From Orrella dioscoreae (GTDB lineage Bacteria > Pseudomonadota > Gammaproteobacteria > Burkholderiales > Burkholderiaceae_B), in the NCBI RefSeq assembly GCF_900089455.2, contig NZ_LT907988.1:3534001-3598000 (forward strand): a stretch of DNA of 64,000 bases, in the 5' to 3' direction. The number at the start of each line of letters is the position of its first letter. Position 1 is the first letter of the stretch. The notes under the pieces were generated by a model. That model searched no databases. It saw only the letters and a list, made by a program, of their open reading frames with translations, and was not told the DNA's origin. Positions 1 to 9,565 of the stretch are shown piece by piece. The translations under genes and the position numbers were made by a program.

Positions 1-1
1 G

Positions 2-118
2 GTCGACCTGCTGCCTTTCGTGCTGAACGACGAAGATCTGCTCCCCGATGACGACGACGATGACGAGGATGTCGAGCCGCCCGTCGTCGTGCATGACGGG
101 GGGCCGCAACGGCATTGA
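2..118 (+). CDS. C-terminal end of an unidentified protein (5' truncated)
   Basis: An open frame enters from the left edge and ends at TGA 116-118, giving 38 residues. The tail is strongly acidic, with an unbroken run of Asp/Glu around residues 16-23, followed by a short Val/Pro-rich end. The convergent dpp operon stops 11 bases further on, so the frame fits neatly as the end of a forward gene. Too little is present to assign a family, and the frame could be fortuitous in such GC-rich DNA. Confidence 0.4.
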   Translation, partial: VDLLPFVLNDEDLLPDDDDDDEDVEPPVVVHDGGPQRH

Positions 119-128
119 GCCCGGGCGC

Positions 129-1193
129 TCAGGCCGGACCCTGCAGCGTTTCCCATCCCAGTTCCACGCCATGGCAGGCCACCACGGCCTCGCCTGCCGG
201 CAGCGCCTTCGGCGCCTCCACCCGGCAGAGTTCCCGTGCGTGCGGACAGCGGGGATGGAACGTACAGCCCGTCGGCGGATTGAGCGGATTGGGCACTTCG
301 CCCGCCACCGGCGTACGCGATTTCCCCGTGCCGCGCAGATCGGGAATGGCCGACAGCAGCATGCGGGTGTAGGGATGGCGCGGCTGGCCGAACACCGCGT
401 CGCGCGGCGCCAGCTCCACCAGCCTGCCCAGGTACATCACCCCCACCCGATCGGCCACGTGATGCACCACCGCCAGGTTGTGCGAAATGAAAAGATAGGT
501 CAGGCCCAGCTGGCGCTGCAGGTCCTTCATCAGGTTCAGCACCTGCGCCTGCACGGATACGTCCAACGCCGACGTGGGCTCGTCGCAGACCAGCAACTCG
601 GGATGCGCCGCCAGCGCGCGCGCGATCGAGATGCGCTGGCGCTGCCCACCGGAAAACTGGTGCGGATAGCGCGAGCGGTCCGAGGGGTCCAGGCCCACCT
701 GGCGCAGCAGCTCGTCCACCCGTGCCCGGCGTTGCGCGGCGTCCATGCGGGTGTGCGTGAGCAGCGGCTCGGCGATGATGCGCTCGACTCGCCAGCGCGG
801 GTTCTGGCTGGCGTAGGGATCCTGGAAGATCATCTGCAAGCGGCGGCGCAGCGCACGGCCGCCTGGCTCGTTCAGCCTTGATACCGGCTGGCCGTCGATC
901 AGGACCTCGCCACGGGTCAGGCCATAAAGACCGACCAGCAGCCGCGCCATGGTGGACTTGCCGCAACCGGACTCGCCCACCAGGGCCAGCGTCTCGCCCC
1001 GCTGCAACGTGAAGGACACGCCATCCACCGCGCGCAGCAGGGCGCGGGGTTTGCGGGCCAGCACGCGCTCCAGCCAGGGCGGCGACACGTCGAACCAGCG
1101 TGCGGCGTCGCGTACCTCCACCAGGGGCTGCGTGCCGCCAGCCGCGGCGGCGGGCACGGCCGGCTCGGAAACGGAAGAACGGGTATCGCTCAT
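129..1193 (-). CDS. dppF: dipeptide/oligopeptide ABC transporter ATP-binding protein (DppF-like)
   Basis: Second ATPase subunit of a peptide importer, 354 residues. It carries Walker [10 protein letters not shown] near residue 93, the signature FSGGQRQR, Walker [13 protein letters not shown] and an H-loop (ISHN). The C-terminal oligopeptide-transporter extension has the Cys-containing stretch [15 protein letters not shown], typical of OppF/DppF. About 45 residues precede the ABC core, as in other DppF proteins. Its start overlaps the stop of the upstream dppD-like gene by 4 bases, indicating translational coupling. It is the last gene of the dppABCDF-ordered operon. Substrate (dipeptide, oligopeptide or another small solute) cannot be told from sequence. 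Confidence 0.9.
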   Translation of the reverse strand: MSDTRSSVSEPAVPAAAAGGTQPLVEVRDAARWFDVSPPWLERVLARKPRALLRAVDGVSFTLQRGETLALVGESGCGKSTMARLLVGLYGLTRGEVLIDGQPVSRLNEPGGRALRRRLQMIFQDPYASQNPRWRVERIIAEPLLTHTRMDAAQRRARVDELLRQVGLDPSDRSRYPHQFSGGQRQRISIARALAAHPELLVCDEPTSALDVSVQAQVLNLMKDLQRQLGLTYLFISHNLAVVHHVADRVGVMYLGRLVELAPRDAVFGQPRHPYTRMLLSAIPDLRGTGKSRTPVAGEVPNPLNPPTGCTFHPRCPHARELCRVEAPKALPAGEAVVACHGVELGWETLQGPA

Positions 1194-2167
1194 GCCGCCT
1201 CCCGGGCCGCGTCATGCAGCCAACAGGCCGCCAGCGAGGCGGCTGCCGGCATCAGCTCGGGCCGTTCGCGCGTACATCGATCCATGCGCTGCGGACAGCG
1301 CGGATTGAAGGCACAGCCCGGCGGAATGGCCGTCAGGCGCGGCATGCTGCCCTCGATCTGCACCAGCCGCTCGGCGTGGCCGTCCAGCGTGGGAATGGAG
1401 CCCATCAGGCCGCGCGTGTACGGATGCGAAGGCTGGTGGATGACGTCGGCCACGGGACCGATCTCGGCAACCCGGCCCGCATACATGACCGCGACACGGT
1501 CGGCGGTTTCGGCGATCACGCCCATGTCGTGGGTGATCAGCATGACCGCCGTGCCCTGCTCGCGGCACAGTTTCTTGATCAGTTCGATGATCTGCGCCTG
1601 GATGGAAACGTCCAGCGCCGTGGTCGGTTCATCGGCCACGACCAGCCTGGGCTCTGCCGCCAGCGCCAGCGCGATGACCACCCGCTGGCGCATGCCGCCC
1701 GAGAACTGGTGCGGGAAGTGATCGACGCGTTCGCGCGCGGCCGGGATGCCGGTGGCCGCCAGCAGTTCAACCGCGCGCTCGCGCGCCTGCGACCAGGTCA
1801 TGGGCAGATGGGTGACGATGGTTTCCGCAAGCTGGCGTCCGACCGTATAGAGCGGATTGAGCGAGGTCAGCGGGTCCTGGAAGATGGCGCCGATCTGCCG
1901 CCCCCGGATCTTGCGCAGGGCGTCCTGCGACAGGTTGTCGATGCGCTGGCCGGCCAGCAGGATCTCGCCGCCCGCCACGCGGCCCGGCGGCTCCAGCAGG
2001 CCGATGATGGCGGCGCCCGTCAGCGACTTGCCGGCGCCCGACTCGCCCACGACGCCCAGCACCTCGCCGGCGGCAATGGAGAACGACACATCGTCCAGCG
2101 CGCGCAGCGTGCCGCGCCGGGTGGGGAACTCGACCCGCAGGCCGCGGACTTCCAGCAAGGGATCCAT
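1190..2167 (-). CDS. dppD: dipeptide/oligopeptide ABC transporter ATP-binding protein (DppD-like)
   Basis: First ATPase subunit of the peptide importer, 325 residues. Visible motifs are Walker A GESGAGKS near residue 41, signature FSGGMRQR, Walker [13 protein letters not shown] and H-loop ITHDMGV. The C-terminal oligo_HPY-type extension includes [15 protein letters not shown]. An AGGGAGG ribosome-binding site lies just upstream, in the 13-base gap after dppC. It pairs with the downstream DppF-like ATPase, which it overlaps by 4 bases. Confidence 0.9.
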   Translation of the reverse strand: MDPLLEVRGLRVEFPTRRGTLRALDDVSFSIAAGEVLGVVGESGAGKSLTGAAIIGLLEPPGRVAGGEILLAGQRIDNLSQDALRKIRGRQIGAIFQDPLTSLNPLYTVGRQLAETIVTHLPMTWSQARERAVELLAATGIPAARERVDHFPHQFSGGMRQRVVIALALAAEPRLVVADEPTTALDVSIQAQIIELIKKLCREQGTAVMLITHDMGVIAETADRVAVMYAGRVAEIGPVADVIHQPSHPYTRGLMGSIPTLDGHAERLVQIEGSMPRLTAIPPGCAFNPRCPQRMDRCTRERPELMPAAASLAACWLHDAAREAA

Positions 2168-2180
2168 GCCAGCCTCCCTC

Positions 2181-3095
2181 TCAGTTCAGCCGGGGATTGA
2201 GCGCGTCGCGCAGCCAATCGCCCAGCAGGTTGACCGACAGCACCAGCAGCACCAGCGCCGCCCCCGGGAAGATGGTGATCCACCACTCGCCCGAGAACAG
2301 GAAATCGTTGCCCACGCGGATCAGCGTGCCCAGCGAGGGCGACGTGGGCGGCACGCCCACGCCCAGGAAGGACAGCGTCGCCTCGGTGATGATGGCCGTG
2401 GCCAGGTGCACCGTGGCCAGCACCATCACCGGTCCCATCACGTTGGGCAGGACGTGGCGGAACATGATGACCAGCGAAGGCACGCCGATCACGCGGGCGG
2501 CCTGCACGTATTCGCGGTTCTTTTCCACCAGTGTCGAGCCGCGCACCGTGCGCGCGTATTGCGGCCAGCCCGCCAGGGCGATGGCCCCCACCAGCACCGG
2601 GAAGGCGATGCTGTCGTGCTGGCCCGCGGGCACCGCCGCGCGTGCCACGCCGTCGATCAGCAGGGCGATCAGGATGGCGGGGAAGGACAGCTGGACGTCG
2701 GCCACGCGCATGATGAAGGCATCCAGCCGCCCCCCCGCGTAGCCCGACAGCAGGCCCAGGCCCACGCCGATCAGCATGGACAGCACCACCGCCGCCAGGC
2801 CGATCAGCACCGACACGCGCGTGCCGTAGAGCAGCGCGGAATACAGGTCGCGCCCCTGGCTGTCGGTGCCCAGCAGATAGTTGCGGGTGCCACCCTCCTC
2901 CCAGGCCGGCGGCAGCAGCGCATCGATGAGGTTGACGCTGGCGAGGTCGAAGGGATTGTGCGGCGCGATCCAGCCCGCGCCCAGCGAGCCGACCATGAGC
3001 AGCACGAAGAGCACGGTGGCACACACCGCCACCGGCGTGTGCCGCCACGACCACATCACGTCGCTGTCCCACCAGCGTGTGAGCACGGCCCGCAT
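2181..3095 (-). CDS. dppC: peptide ABC transporter permease (DppC-like)
   Basis: Inner-membrane permease of 304 residues with a hydrophobic N-terminal segment (about residues 22-45), an OppC-type N-terminal region containing LLGTDSQGRD, and a binding-protein-dependent transport domain with five further membrane segments. The EAA loop is visible as EYVQAARVIGVPSLVIMFRH. The start is the ATG at 3095, whose A is also the last base of the upstream dppB stop (TGATG overlap). The frame stays open further upstream but there it only shadows dppB, so the longer reading was discarded. Confidence 0.9.
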   Translation of the reverse strand: MRAVLTRWWDSDVMWSWRHTPVAVCATVLFVLLMVGSLGAGWIAPHNPFDLASVNLIDALLPPAWEEGGTRNYLLGTDSQGRDLYSALLYGTRVSVLIGLAAVVLSMLIGVGLGLLSGYAGGRLDAFIMRVADVQLSFPAILIALLIDGVARAAVPAGQHDSIAFPVLVGAIALAGWPQYARTVRGSTLVEKNREYVQAARVIGVPSLVIMFRHVLPNVMGPVMVLATVHLATAIITEATLSFLGVGVPPTSPSLGTLIRVGNDFLFSGEWWITIFPGAALVLLVLSVNLLGDWLRDALNPRLN

Positions 3096-4081
3096 CAGTG
3101 CGCCCCTCCGCGTCCGAGGCTGCCGCGCAGCCGGGGATCGACCGCGAAATACAGCAGGTCGACGATGAGGTTGATCACCACGAAGACCAGGGCGATCAGA
3201 CAGAGATAGGCCGCCATGACCGGCACGTCGGCGAACTGCACGGCCTGGATGAACAGCAGGCCCATGCCGGGCCACTGGAAGACGGTTTCGGTCACGATGG
3301 CGAAGGCGATGATACCGCCCAGTTGCAGGCCGGTGATGGTGATGACCGGCACCAGCGTGTTCTTCAACGCGTGGCCGAAATGGATGGCGCGCCGCGTCAG
3401 GCCACGCGCGTGGGCGAACTTGATGTAGTCGGTGCGCAGCACTTCCAGCATCTCGGCGCGCACCAGCCGCAACACCAGCGTCAGCTGGAACAGCGACAGC
3501 GTGATGGCCGGCAGGATCAGGTGCTGCCACCCGCTCGCCGTCAGCAGGCCGGTGCTCCAGCCGCCGACGCGCACGGTATCGCCGCGCCCATAGCTGGGCA
3601 GCCAGCCCAGTTGCACCGAGAACACCAGGATGAGCAGGATGCCGATGAGGAAGGTGGGCAGCGACACGCCCAGCAGGGACAGCGCCAGCACGGCCTGTGC
3701 CACCCAGCCCCGCCGTCGCAAGGCGGTGTAGACGCCCAGTGGCACGCCGACCACCAGCGCCAGCAAGGCCGCGGCCACGGACAGCTCGACGGTGGCGGGC
3801 AGGCGCTCGGCCAGCAGGGTGGAAACGGGCTGGCCCTGCCGCAGCGAGAGGCCGAAATCGCCCTGCACGGCCTTGCCGACGAAGCGATAGAACTGCACCG
3901 GCGCGGGTTGATCCAGGCCCAGCGATTGCCGCAGTTCGACGCGGTCCTGCTCGGTGGCGTCCTGGCCCAGCATGATCGTGACGGGGTCGCCGACGTAGCG
4001 GAACAGCATGAAGGCCAGCAACGCCACCGTCAGCATGACGGCCGCTGCCTGGGCGAGTCGGCGCAGGATGAATGCGAGCAT
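3095..4081 (-). CDS. dppB: peptide ABC transporter permease (DppB-like)
   Basis: First permease of the importer, 328 residues with about six membrane segments. The N-terminus MLAFILRRLAQ is typical of DppB/OppB, the first periplasmic loop carries LRQSLGLDQPAPVQ, and the EAA loop reads DYIKFAHARGLTRRAIHFGH. It follows the binding-protein gene after a 71-base gap that holds a stem-loop, and shares one base with dppC. Confidence 0.9.
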   Translation of the reverse strand: MLAFILRRLAQAAAVMLTVALLAFMLFRYVGDPVTIMLGQDATEQDRVELRQSLGLDQPAPVQFYRFVGKAVQGDFGLSLRQGQPVSTLLAERLPATVELSVAAALLALVVGVPLGVYTALRRRGWVAQAVLALSLLGVSLPTFLIGILLILVFSVQLGWLPSYGRGDTVRVGGWSTGLLTASGWQHLILPAITLSLFQLTLVLRLVRAEMLEVLRTDYIKFAHARGLTRRAIHFGHALKNTLVPVITITGLQLGGIIAFAIVTETVFQWPGMGLLFIQAVQFADVPVMAAYLCLIALVFVVINLIVDLLYFAVDPRLRGSLGRGGAH

Positions 4082-4113
4082 GAAACCCCGGGTGTCGGAG
4101 AGGAAAAGCAGCC

Positions 4114-4134
4114 GGCGGGCCTTGTGGGCCCGCC
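4114..4134 (-). other. intercistronic stem-loop between dppA and dppB
   Basis: A perfect 8-bp inverted repeat (GGCGGGCC / GGCCCGCC) with a 5-base loop sits between the dppA stop and the dppB start. There is no following T-run, so it is unlikely to be a full terminator. Its position, after the binding-protein gene and before the membrane components, matches RNA hairpins that stabilise the 5' segment or reduce downstream expression in other binding-protein operons. Function is inferred from position only. Confidence 0.5.
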
Positions 4135-4152
4135 CGACGGTCTACGGCCGGA

Positions 4153-5724
4153 TCAGTCGATTCGGACCCAGTCGGCCGAGAGACGGTTGTCGGCGCGGTG
4201 CACGACGTTCACGTTCTTCTTCATGGCCCAGGGGATCACCTGGTCATGCAACGGGATGTGGCCGAATTCCTTGGCATGGATGGCCAGCACCTGGTGGATG
4301 GCGGCGTTGCGCTTGGCCTCGTCGGTTTCCACCTTGATCTGGTCGATCAGCTTGTCGACCTCGGCATTGTGATAGCCGCCGAAGTTGAACGAGCCGTCGG
4401 CGCCCTGGCCCTTGCTGCGGATCAGGCTTTGCAACGTGTAGAGCGCGTCGAACGTGGGCACGCCCCAGCCGAACAGATAGGCGCTGGTGTCGAAGGACTG
4501 CACCTTGGGGAAGTAGGTGGCGCGCGGCATCGCGTTCAGGCGCGCCGTCACGCCCACGCGCGCCCACATCGTGACGACGGCCTGGCAGATGGCTTCGTCG
4601 TTGATGTAGCGGTTGTTCGGACAGTCGAGCGTGAAGTTCAGGTCCTTCTCGTAGCCGGCTTCCTTCAGCAGCGCGCGGGCGCGCTCGGCATTGTTGGGCA
4701 CGCGCTCGGCCAGGTCCTTGGTCCAGCCCTGGACCTGCGGCGAGATCATGGTGCCGGTGGGCGCCGACAGGCCGCGCATCACGGCCTTCTTGATGGCTTC
4801 GACGTCGATCGCCAGGTACAACGCCTCGCGCACGCGCGGATCGGCGAAGGGGTTCTTGCCCTTGATGGTGGAGTACTCCAGCTCGGGACTCTTCTGGTCC
4901 AGGCCCAGGTAGATGGTGCGGTATTCATTGCCCTCGACCACCTTGACCTGCTGCTGCAGGCGCTGCAGGTCCTGCGCGGGCGGATCCAGCACGAAGTCGA
5001 TCTCGCCGGACAGCAGCGCGGCCGTGCGCGTGGCGGCCTGCTTGATGGGCGTGTAGATGATCTCGGTGACGTTGCCCTTCTTGTCGGCCTTGCCCCACCA
5101 GCCGGCGTTCTCGACGAACACCGTGCGCACATCGACTTCACGGCTCTTCAGTTGATACGCGCCGGTGCCGTTGGTGTTGCGGGCCGAATAGGTTTCCTCG
5201 TTCTTGGAGAAATCCTGCGGTGCGGTGGCCTTGTTCTTCTCGGACCACTCCCGGTTCATGATGAACACGTTGGTCAATTGGCGCAGCAGCACGGGATTGG
5301 GGCCGTCGGTGATGATCTCCACCGTCTTGCCGTCCACTTCGCGCACGTCCTTGATGCCGTTGACATAGGCCTTGAAGTGCGAGGTCGGCGCCAGCGCGCG
5401 CTTGACCGAGAACACCACGTCGTCGGCCTCGAAGGGCGTGCCGTCGTGGAATTTCACGCCCTCGCGCAGCGTGAAGCGCCACACGGTGGGCTCGACCTGC
5501 TCCCATTGGGTGGCCAGCCCGGGCGAAATCTGGAATTCAGGGTTGTATTGCACCAGCGGCTCGTACACATAGCTGGAGGCGGCGATGGTGAGCCCTTCGT
5601 TCTGGGCATGCGGGTCGAGCGTGAGGATGTCGCCCTGGCTGGCCCAGCGCAAGGTCTTGGCATGACCCATGGCCGGCAGGACCAGTACGGCGGCAACGGC
5701 GGCGGCAATCAATGAACGGCGCAT
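4153..5724 (-). CDS. dppA: periplasmic peptide-binding protein, SBP family 5 (DppA-like)
   Basis: Solute-binding protein of 523 residues feeding the downstream permease and ATPases. The N-terminus MRRSLIAAAVAAVLVLPAMGHA is a standard Sec signal with cleavage after GHA. Mature sequence begins KTLRWASQGDILTLDPHAQNEG, and FTLREGVKFHDGTPF is the family 5 hallmark. The ATG at 5724 was chosen because GGAG lies 5 bases upstream and the signal peptide starts there; an in-frame extension to 5799 would put 25 unlikely residues before it. First gene of the operon. SBP family 5 members bind peptides, nickel, opines or glutathione, so the ligand is open. Confidence 0.9.
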   Translation of the reverse strand: MRRSLIAAAVAAVLVLPAMGHAKTLRWASQGDILTLDPHAQNEGLTIAASSYVYEPLVQYNPEFQISPGLATQWEQVEPTVWRFTLREGVKFHDGTPFEADDVVFSVKRALAPTSHFKAYVNGIKDVREVDGKTVEIITDGPNPVLLRQLTNVFIMNREWSEKNKATAPQDFSKNEETYSARNTNGTGAYQLKSREVDVRTVFVENAGWWGKADKKGNVTEIIYTPIKQAATRTAALLSGEIDFVLDPPAQDLQRLQQQVKVVEGNEYRTIYLGLDQKSPELEYSTIKGKNPFADPRVREALYLAIDVEAIKKAVMRGLSAPTGTMISPQVQGWTKDLAERVPNNAERARALLKEAGYEKDLNFTLDCPNNRYINDEAICQAVVTMWARVGVTARLNAMPRATYFPKVQSFDTSAYLFGWGVPTFDALYTLQSLIRSKGQGADGSFNFGGYHNAEVDKLIDQIKVETDEAKRNAAIHQVLAIHAKEFGHIPLHDQVIPWAMKKNVNVVHRADNRLSADWVRID

Positions 5725-5779
5725 GGCAACTCCAGGGCAAATGGCTGACATACAGCTGAAAGAAAACGAAACTTTCGCG

Positions 5780-5809
5780 ATACTGCCGCAACGCAGCAAT
5801 GGGCGTCAA
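5780..5809 (-). promoter_or_regulatory. candidate sigma70 promoter for the dpp operon
   Basis: On the reverse strand TTGACG (5809-5804) is followed after 18 bases by CAGTAT (5785-5780). This gives a good -35 and a weak -10, with an untranslated leader of about 50 bases before the dppA ATG. Prediction by eye only. Confidence 0.35.
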
Positions 5810-5831
5810 CACCGGGTTTACGCCACTGTCA

Positions 5832-6752
5832 TCAGCCGCCGCGCAGGCGATCCCGCAGATAAAGTGCCACGCCCAGCGGCCACATCAGGCACACCAGCGC
5901 CCAGGCCTTGATGCCGGACAAACCTTGCGGACTGGCGGCGCGCCGGCCCTGCGCGCCCAGGTGCAAACCGAAGCGCGTGCGTCGCGCGGCGGCCAGCAGG
6001 AACTCGCGCGGCCGCCAGCGGAACCAGTCCAGGTAGCGCGCCAGCAGTTCGTTCGCCAGCAGGTATAGCCCCGGCGCATTGCTGCGCGCCGACTCGCCCG
6101 ACAAGGCGCCAGGGGTGTCGTGGTAATAGCGGACCACGCGATTGATGAAGCGCGTGGCATATCCCTCGCGCGCGATGGCCCACCACACCAGGCTTTCCGG
6201 CACGAAGCCCTGGATATGTTCGGGAAACGGAAAACGCGCCAGCACGTCGGTGCGCTGGAAACCGAATTTCTCGCCATGCACGTCATGCCGGAAATACATG
6301 TCGATTGGCGAGCTGTCGAAGACGTCGCTGGGATAGGCGTCGCCCACCACCGTGCCGTCCGGCCGCGCGCACAGGCCGGTGATGGCGGAATAGCGCGCGC
6401 GCGCCGAGGGCTCGATCGCTTCCCAGGCCTGCGCCAGGATGGCCAGCGCATCGGCCGGCATCTCGTCGTCGCTGTCCAGCGCCACGAAAAGTTCGCCATT
6501 GGCCTCGCGCACGCCGCGGTTGAACGCGGCCTTCTTGTGGCCGTGGTCCTGCGTCAGGTAGCGCAGCGGAAACGGCGCCTCGGCCATCCAGCCGCGCACC
6601 AGCGCCTCGGTGCCATCGGTGGAGCCGTCATCGACGATGAGCCATTCGAAATCGGTGCAGGTCTGCGCGCGCAGCGACGCATAGACCCGGCCCAGGGTGT
6701 GGACGCGGTTGAAGGTCGGCGTGAAGACAGTAAACAGATAGGCGTGACCCAT
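5832..6752 (-). CDS. family 2 glycosyltransferase
   Basis: A 306-residue GT-A fold glycosyltransferase. The nucleotide-binding start FTVFTPTFNR, the motif VDDGSTDGT (residues 40-48) and the metal-binding DSDDE (about 93-97) identify GT2. A hydrophobic stretch near the C-terminus (LVCLMWPLGVALYL) suggests membrane association. AGGGG lies 6 bases upstream of the ATG at 6752. Single gene between the dpp operon and a large membrane protein on the same strand; no polysaccharide cluster surrounds it, so donor and acceptor are unknown. Confidence 0.85.
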   Translation of the reverse strand: MGHAYLFTVFTPTFNRVHTLGRVYASLRAQTCTDFEWLIVDDGSTDGTEALVRGWMAEAPFPLRYLTQDHGHKKAAFNRGVREANGELFVALDSDDEMPADALAILAQAWEAIEPSARARYSAITGLCARPDGTVVGDAYPSDVFDSSPIDMYFRHDVHGEKFGFQRTDVLARFPFPEHIQGFVPESLVWWAIAREGYATRFINRVVRYYHDTPGALSGESARSNAPGLYLLANELLARYLDWFRWRPREFLLAAARRTRFGLHLGAQGRRAASPQGLSGIKAWALVCLMWPLGVALYLRDRLRGG

Positions 6753-6831
6753 TTGGCACCCCTTGCGCCGTCGCGCGCGAAGAAGTCCAGAGTATAGGGG
6801 CAGCCGGTCACGCCCGGCATCATGCGCGCGC

Positions 6832-9420
6832 CTAGCGCGCGAGATCGTAATGCCGCAGCACGGGCTCGTCGTCGAGATACCAATTGCCTGGGCTCCAGTA
6901 AAGCTTGGCGCCCTCGCGCGACAGTCCCATCACTCCCAGGTAGCCAGGAATGGCAAGCTGCTGCCAGCTTTTCCCCCCATCGCGCGTATAGAAGTGCGGA
7001 TCCGCCGAGATCTCCGCCCCTCCCCGTGAGAACGGCGACAGCACCGCAGGCAGGTGCACGTCGGCGGATAGCGTAACGACCTGGTATTGGCCATTGCTCC
7101 AGAGATGGCGGGGCGTCGATCGCTGGTCGGCGAGCCAGCCGGGCAGCAGCTCGGGCATGCGCTGCCGCGCGACCCAGTCGCCGCTGTCCGGATCCAGCCT
7201 GGCCAGCCAGGTTCCCGACTCGTCGGTCACCAAGGCGTGGGTGGAGCGGTCGGCCGCGGTGGCCAGCTTGCCGATGCCGAAGCGGGGCATCCGGGACACG
7301 TCCGTGACCTGCCAGGGGGCTTGCGGCGTCGGGCGCGTCAGCCGGGCGCGCGTCGTCACCGACAACTGCCCCCGCGACGCACCGGTGCCATGGGCAATGC
7401 GCTCGGTGGTCCAGGCATAGGCGCGCGTCTCGTCCACCTGGACCACGAAGCGCTCCCTGTCCATGTCGCTGGTCGGCGGATGGATCTGGGCCACCGGCAC
7501 GTCGAGCAAGTCTTGCAGATAGGAGAGCGGCGCCGTCAGGGCCTCCGGGCTGCGGATGGGCTCGGCCGTCCTGCCCTGGTCGGAGGAATGGAACAGGGCG
7601 GTCCGTTCGAGGCCATCGCCCTCACCCGTCGGTTCGGGTGCCGACGGCCACGCTCCCCATCGCCCCCCTGCCCGCCTGTCGTCGGCGGGCTCCACGCCCC
7701 AGGCCCACACATCCACATCCGAGCCGAACACCGGTTGTTGGCGCGTCTCCGGCATGAACCCCGACGCCAGCCATTCCCACTGTCCGCCATGGTCGACGGA
7801 GCGCAGCACGGCGCGCTGCCCGAGCCGCGGCATGCCATCGGGCGGCTGGGGATGGTTCAGGTCCGTGAACAGGTAAAGGGTCTCCCCATCGGGCGCCACC
7901 ATCATGCAGGCGACGGCGGGCAGCGTGGCCACGAGACGGAAAGTGCCGTCGTCCTGGAGGCGTGCCAGCGTGGTCAGCACCGGCGTCGCGCCATAGCGCC
8001 CGGGCGCGGCAGGCCGCGTCCCCGGCTCGCCGGCAGGTCCGATGCGCTGAGCCAGGTCGGGCACGCCGGCCGGCACGTACTTGCCGATGTCGCCGGGCCG
8101 TTCCTGGCGCCCGACCAGCCAGGTGCCGTGGCGTGTCTCGACCACGCCCGTGCACCACTGCTGCATCTCGCGCCACCGGGCATCGCCAAGCATTCCGGTG
8201 ATCGCCGCGCCCGGCCGTGCGCCCACCAGGCCGTGCCTGGTGCCCGTCAGCGTCCAGGTCACATAGGCCGGGATGCTGGCAAGCACCAGCAGCGCCGCCA
8301 GCGCCGCCGCGCAGGCCCGCGGCGCCCGCCGCAAGCGATCGCTGACCCACCACAGCAACAGCACGGACAGGAGATTCAGGAGAATGAGCGGCACCCAAGC
8401 GCTGTCGGGATCGCGGTCTAGCCCTCGCAGGAAGGACCTGGCCGAGTCCGGCGCCACCACGCCCAGGCCCCAGGTGGCGGCCAGCAAAAGGAGACTGGTC
8501 AGCAGGTAGGCCGCCATGCCGGCCACCACGGCCCGCCCCACCGCGGCAGCGTCCCAGGCAACCTTGCGCCGGGGGCCTCGGACATGGAAACCGGCAGCCG
8601 CGGCACAAGCCAGCAGCGCAAGCACGATTTGCGCGAGTGTCAGGGGCAGGCCCAATTCCTCGATCTTTTCCGTGGGCAGCCGCAGGTGCCGCTGGCCAAG
8701 CAACCATGGCCAGAGCCCCATGTACAGCGCCTGGACCAGCGCGACATGCAGCGTCGCGCAACCCAGCAGAAAGGCCGCGAACATGACCGGCCGCCGCTGT
8801 GGCGCCAGGGCGCCGGGGGCTTGCCGGGCCAGGCCTGGCCCGGCTGCCAGGAACCGGAAGTGCAGCCAGACCGGCAGCCCCGCCCACACGACCGTGCTGG
8901 CGTAGATGGCGGCGGTGACCTTCCAGTGCGACGTCAACAGGAATTGGGCCATCTCATCCATCGAGCTCCCGCCGTCCGTGGCGCGGAGCGCCCGAAACGC
9001 CTCGATTTGCGCGTCGAGCAGGAGACCGAGCAACTGCTGGCGGACCAGGCACGCCCAGACAAGCACGATCGCCGCCAGCAGGAGCCAGCGGCTGGCCGGG
9101 ATTTTCTCGGCCACGGCCGCCGGCACCCGGCGCAGCAGCCAGGCACTGCCGAGGAAAACCAGCAGGCCTTCGATCAACAGGACAGGGAGGACCGACACGC
9201 CAAGATGCAGGCCGCCGGGAACACCCATCGGGCGCAGCGGCAGGACGGGATAGATGTGCCGCAGCCAGCTCTGCTGGCCGGTCGCGAACGATTGTGCGAT
9301 CTCTGGCGGCAGGAGCAGAAAAAGACCGAGCAGGCAGTCGGGCAGTGCACGCACCAGAAGATAGACCAGGGCAACAACCAAGGCGTGGCGGGTCAGAAGC
9401 AATCGGGTCTTGGCAGGCAT
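6832..9420 (-). CDS. large membrane protein with C-terminal beta-propeller-like (BNR-type) repeats
   Basis: 862 residues, not recognised as a named family. The first half (to about residue 410) holds roughly nine hydrophobic segments. The second half is extracytoplasmic in character, with Asp-box-like sites: RSVDHGGQWEW, FHSSDQGRT and YTRDGGKSWQQL, the repeats of sialidase/sortilin-type propellers. The ATG at 9420 is preferred; the frame remains open to a TTG at 9459. It lies 79 bases before the GT2 gene on the same strand, with a terminator upstream separating it from the next small gene. Function unknown; a surface sensor or carbohydrate-associated role is speculation. Confidence 0.7.
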   Translation of the reverse strand: MPAKTRLLLTRHALVVALVYLLVRALPDCLLGLFLLLPPEIAQSFATGQQSWLRHIYPVLPLRPMGVPGGLHLGVSVLPVLLIEGLLVFLGSAWLLRRVPAAVAEKIPASRWLLLAAIVLVWACLVRQQLLGLLLDAQIEAFRALRATDGGSSMDEMAQFLLTSHWKVTAAIYASTVVWAGLPVWLHFRFLAAGPGLARQAPGALAPQRRPVMFAAFLLGCATLHVALVQALYMGLWPWLLGQRHLRLPTEKIEELGLPLTLAQIVLALLACAAAAGFHVRGPRRKVAWDAAAVGRAVVAGMAAYLLTSLLLLAATWGLGVVAPDSARSFLRGLDRDPDSAWVPLILLNLLSVLLLWWVSDRLRRAPRACAAALAALLVLASIPAYVTWTLTGTRHGLVGARPGAAITGMLGDARWREMQQWCTGVVETRHGTWLVGRQERPGDIGKYVPAGVPDLAQRIGPAGEPGTRPAAPGRYGATPVLTTLARLQDDGTFRLVATLPAVACMMVAPDGETLYLFTDLNHPQPPDGMPRLGQRAVLRSVDHGGQWEWLASGFMPETRQQPVFGSDVDVWAWGVEPADDRRAGGRWGAWPSAPEPTGEGDGLERTALFHSSDQGRTAEPIRSPEALTAPLSYLQDLLDVPVAQIHPPTSDMDRERFVVQVDETRAYAWTTERIAHGTGASRGQLSVTTRARLTRPTPQAPWQVTDVSRMPRFGIGKLATAADRSTHALVTDESGTWLARLDPDSGDWVARQRMPELLPGWLADQRSTPRHLWSNGQYQVVTLSADVHLPAVLSPFSRGGAEISADPHFYTRDGGKSWQQLAIPGYLGVMGLSREGAKLYWSPGNWYLDDEPVLRHYDLAR

Positions 9421-9495
9421 GGGGCGGAGCGGCTCGGCGCGGCGATGGAATGGCGGCAATATACCCGGGACGATCGAAAGCGACCCAGGCGAAAA

Positions 9496-9522
9496 AAAAC
9501 CGCGGCACTGGGCCGCGGTTTT
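9496..9522 (-). terminator. Rho-independent terminator (bidirectional shape)
   Basis: A 10-bp stem, AAAACCGCGG / CCGCGGTTTT, with a 7-base loop. On the reverse strand it is followed by an uninterrupted T-run (complement of the A-run from 9492), so it ends transcription of the small basic gene at 9566-9694. The forward reading also ends in four Ts. Confidence 0.8.
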
Positions 9523-9565
9523 CTTCGTTGCGCGCCGCCAAGGCAGCGCGCAGGACCTGCGCGAC

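Noticed and set aside
2020-3072. Alternative reverse-strand frame over the dppC gene
   Set aside because: Out of frame with the clear permease sequence.
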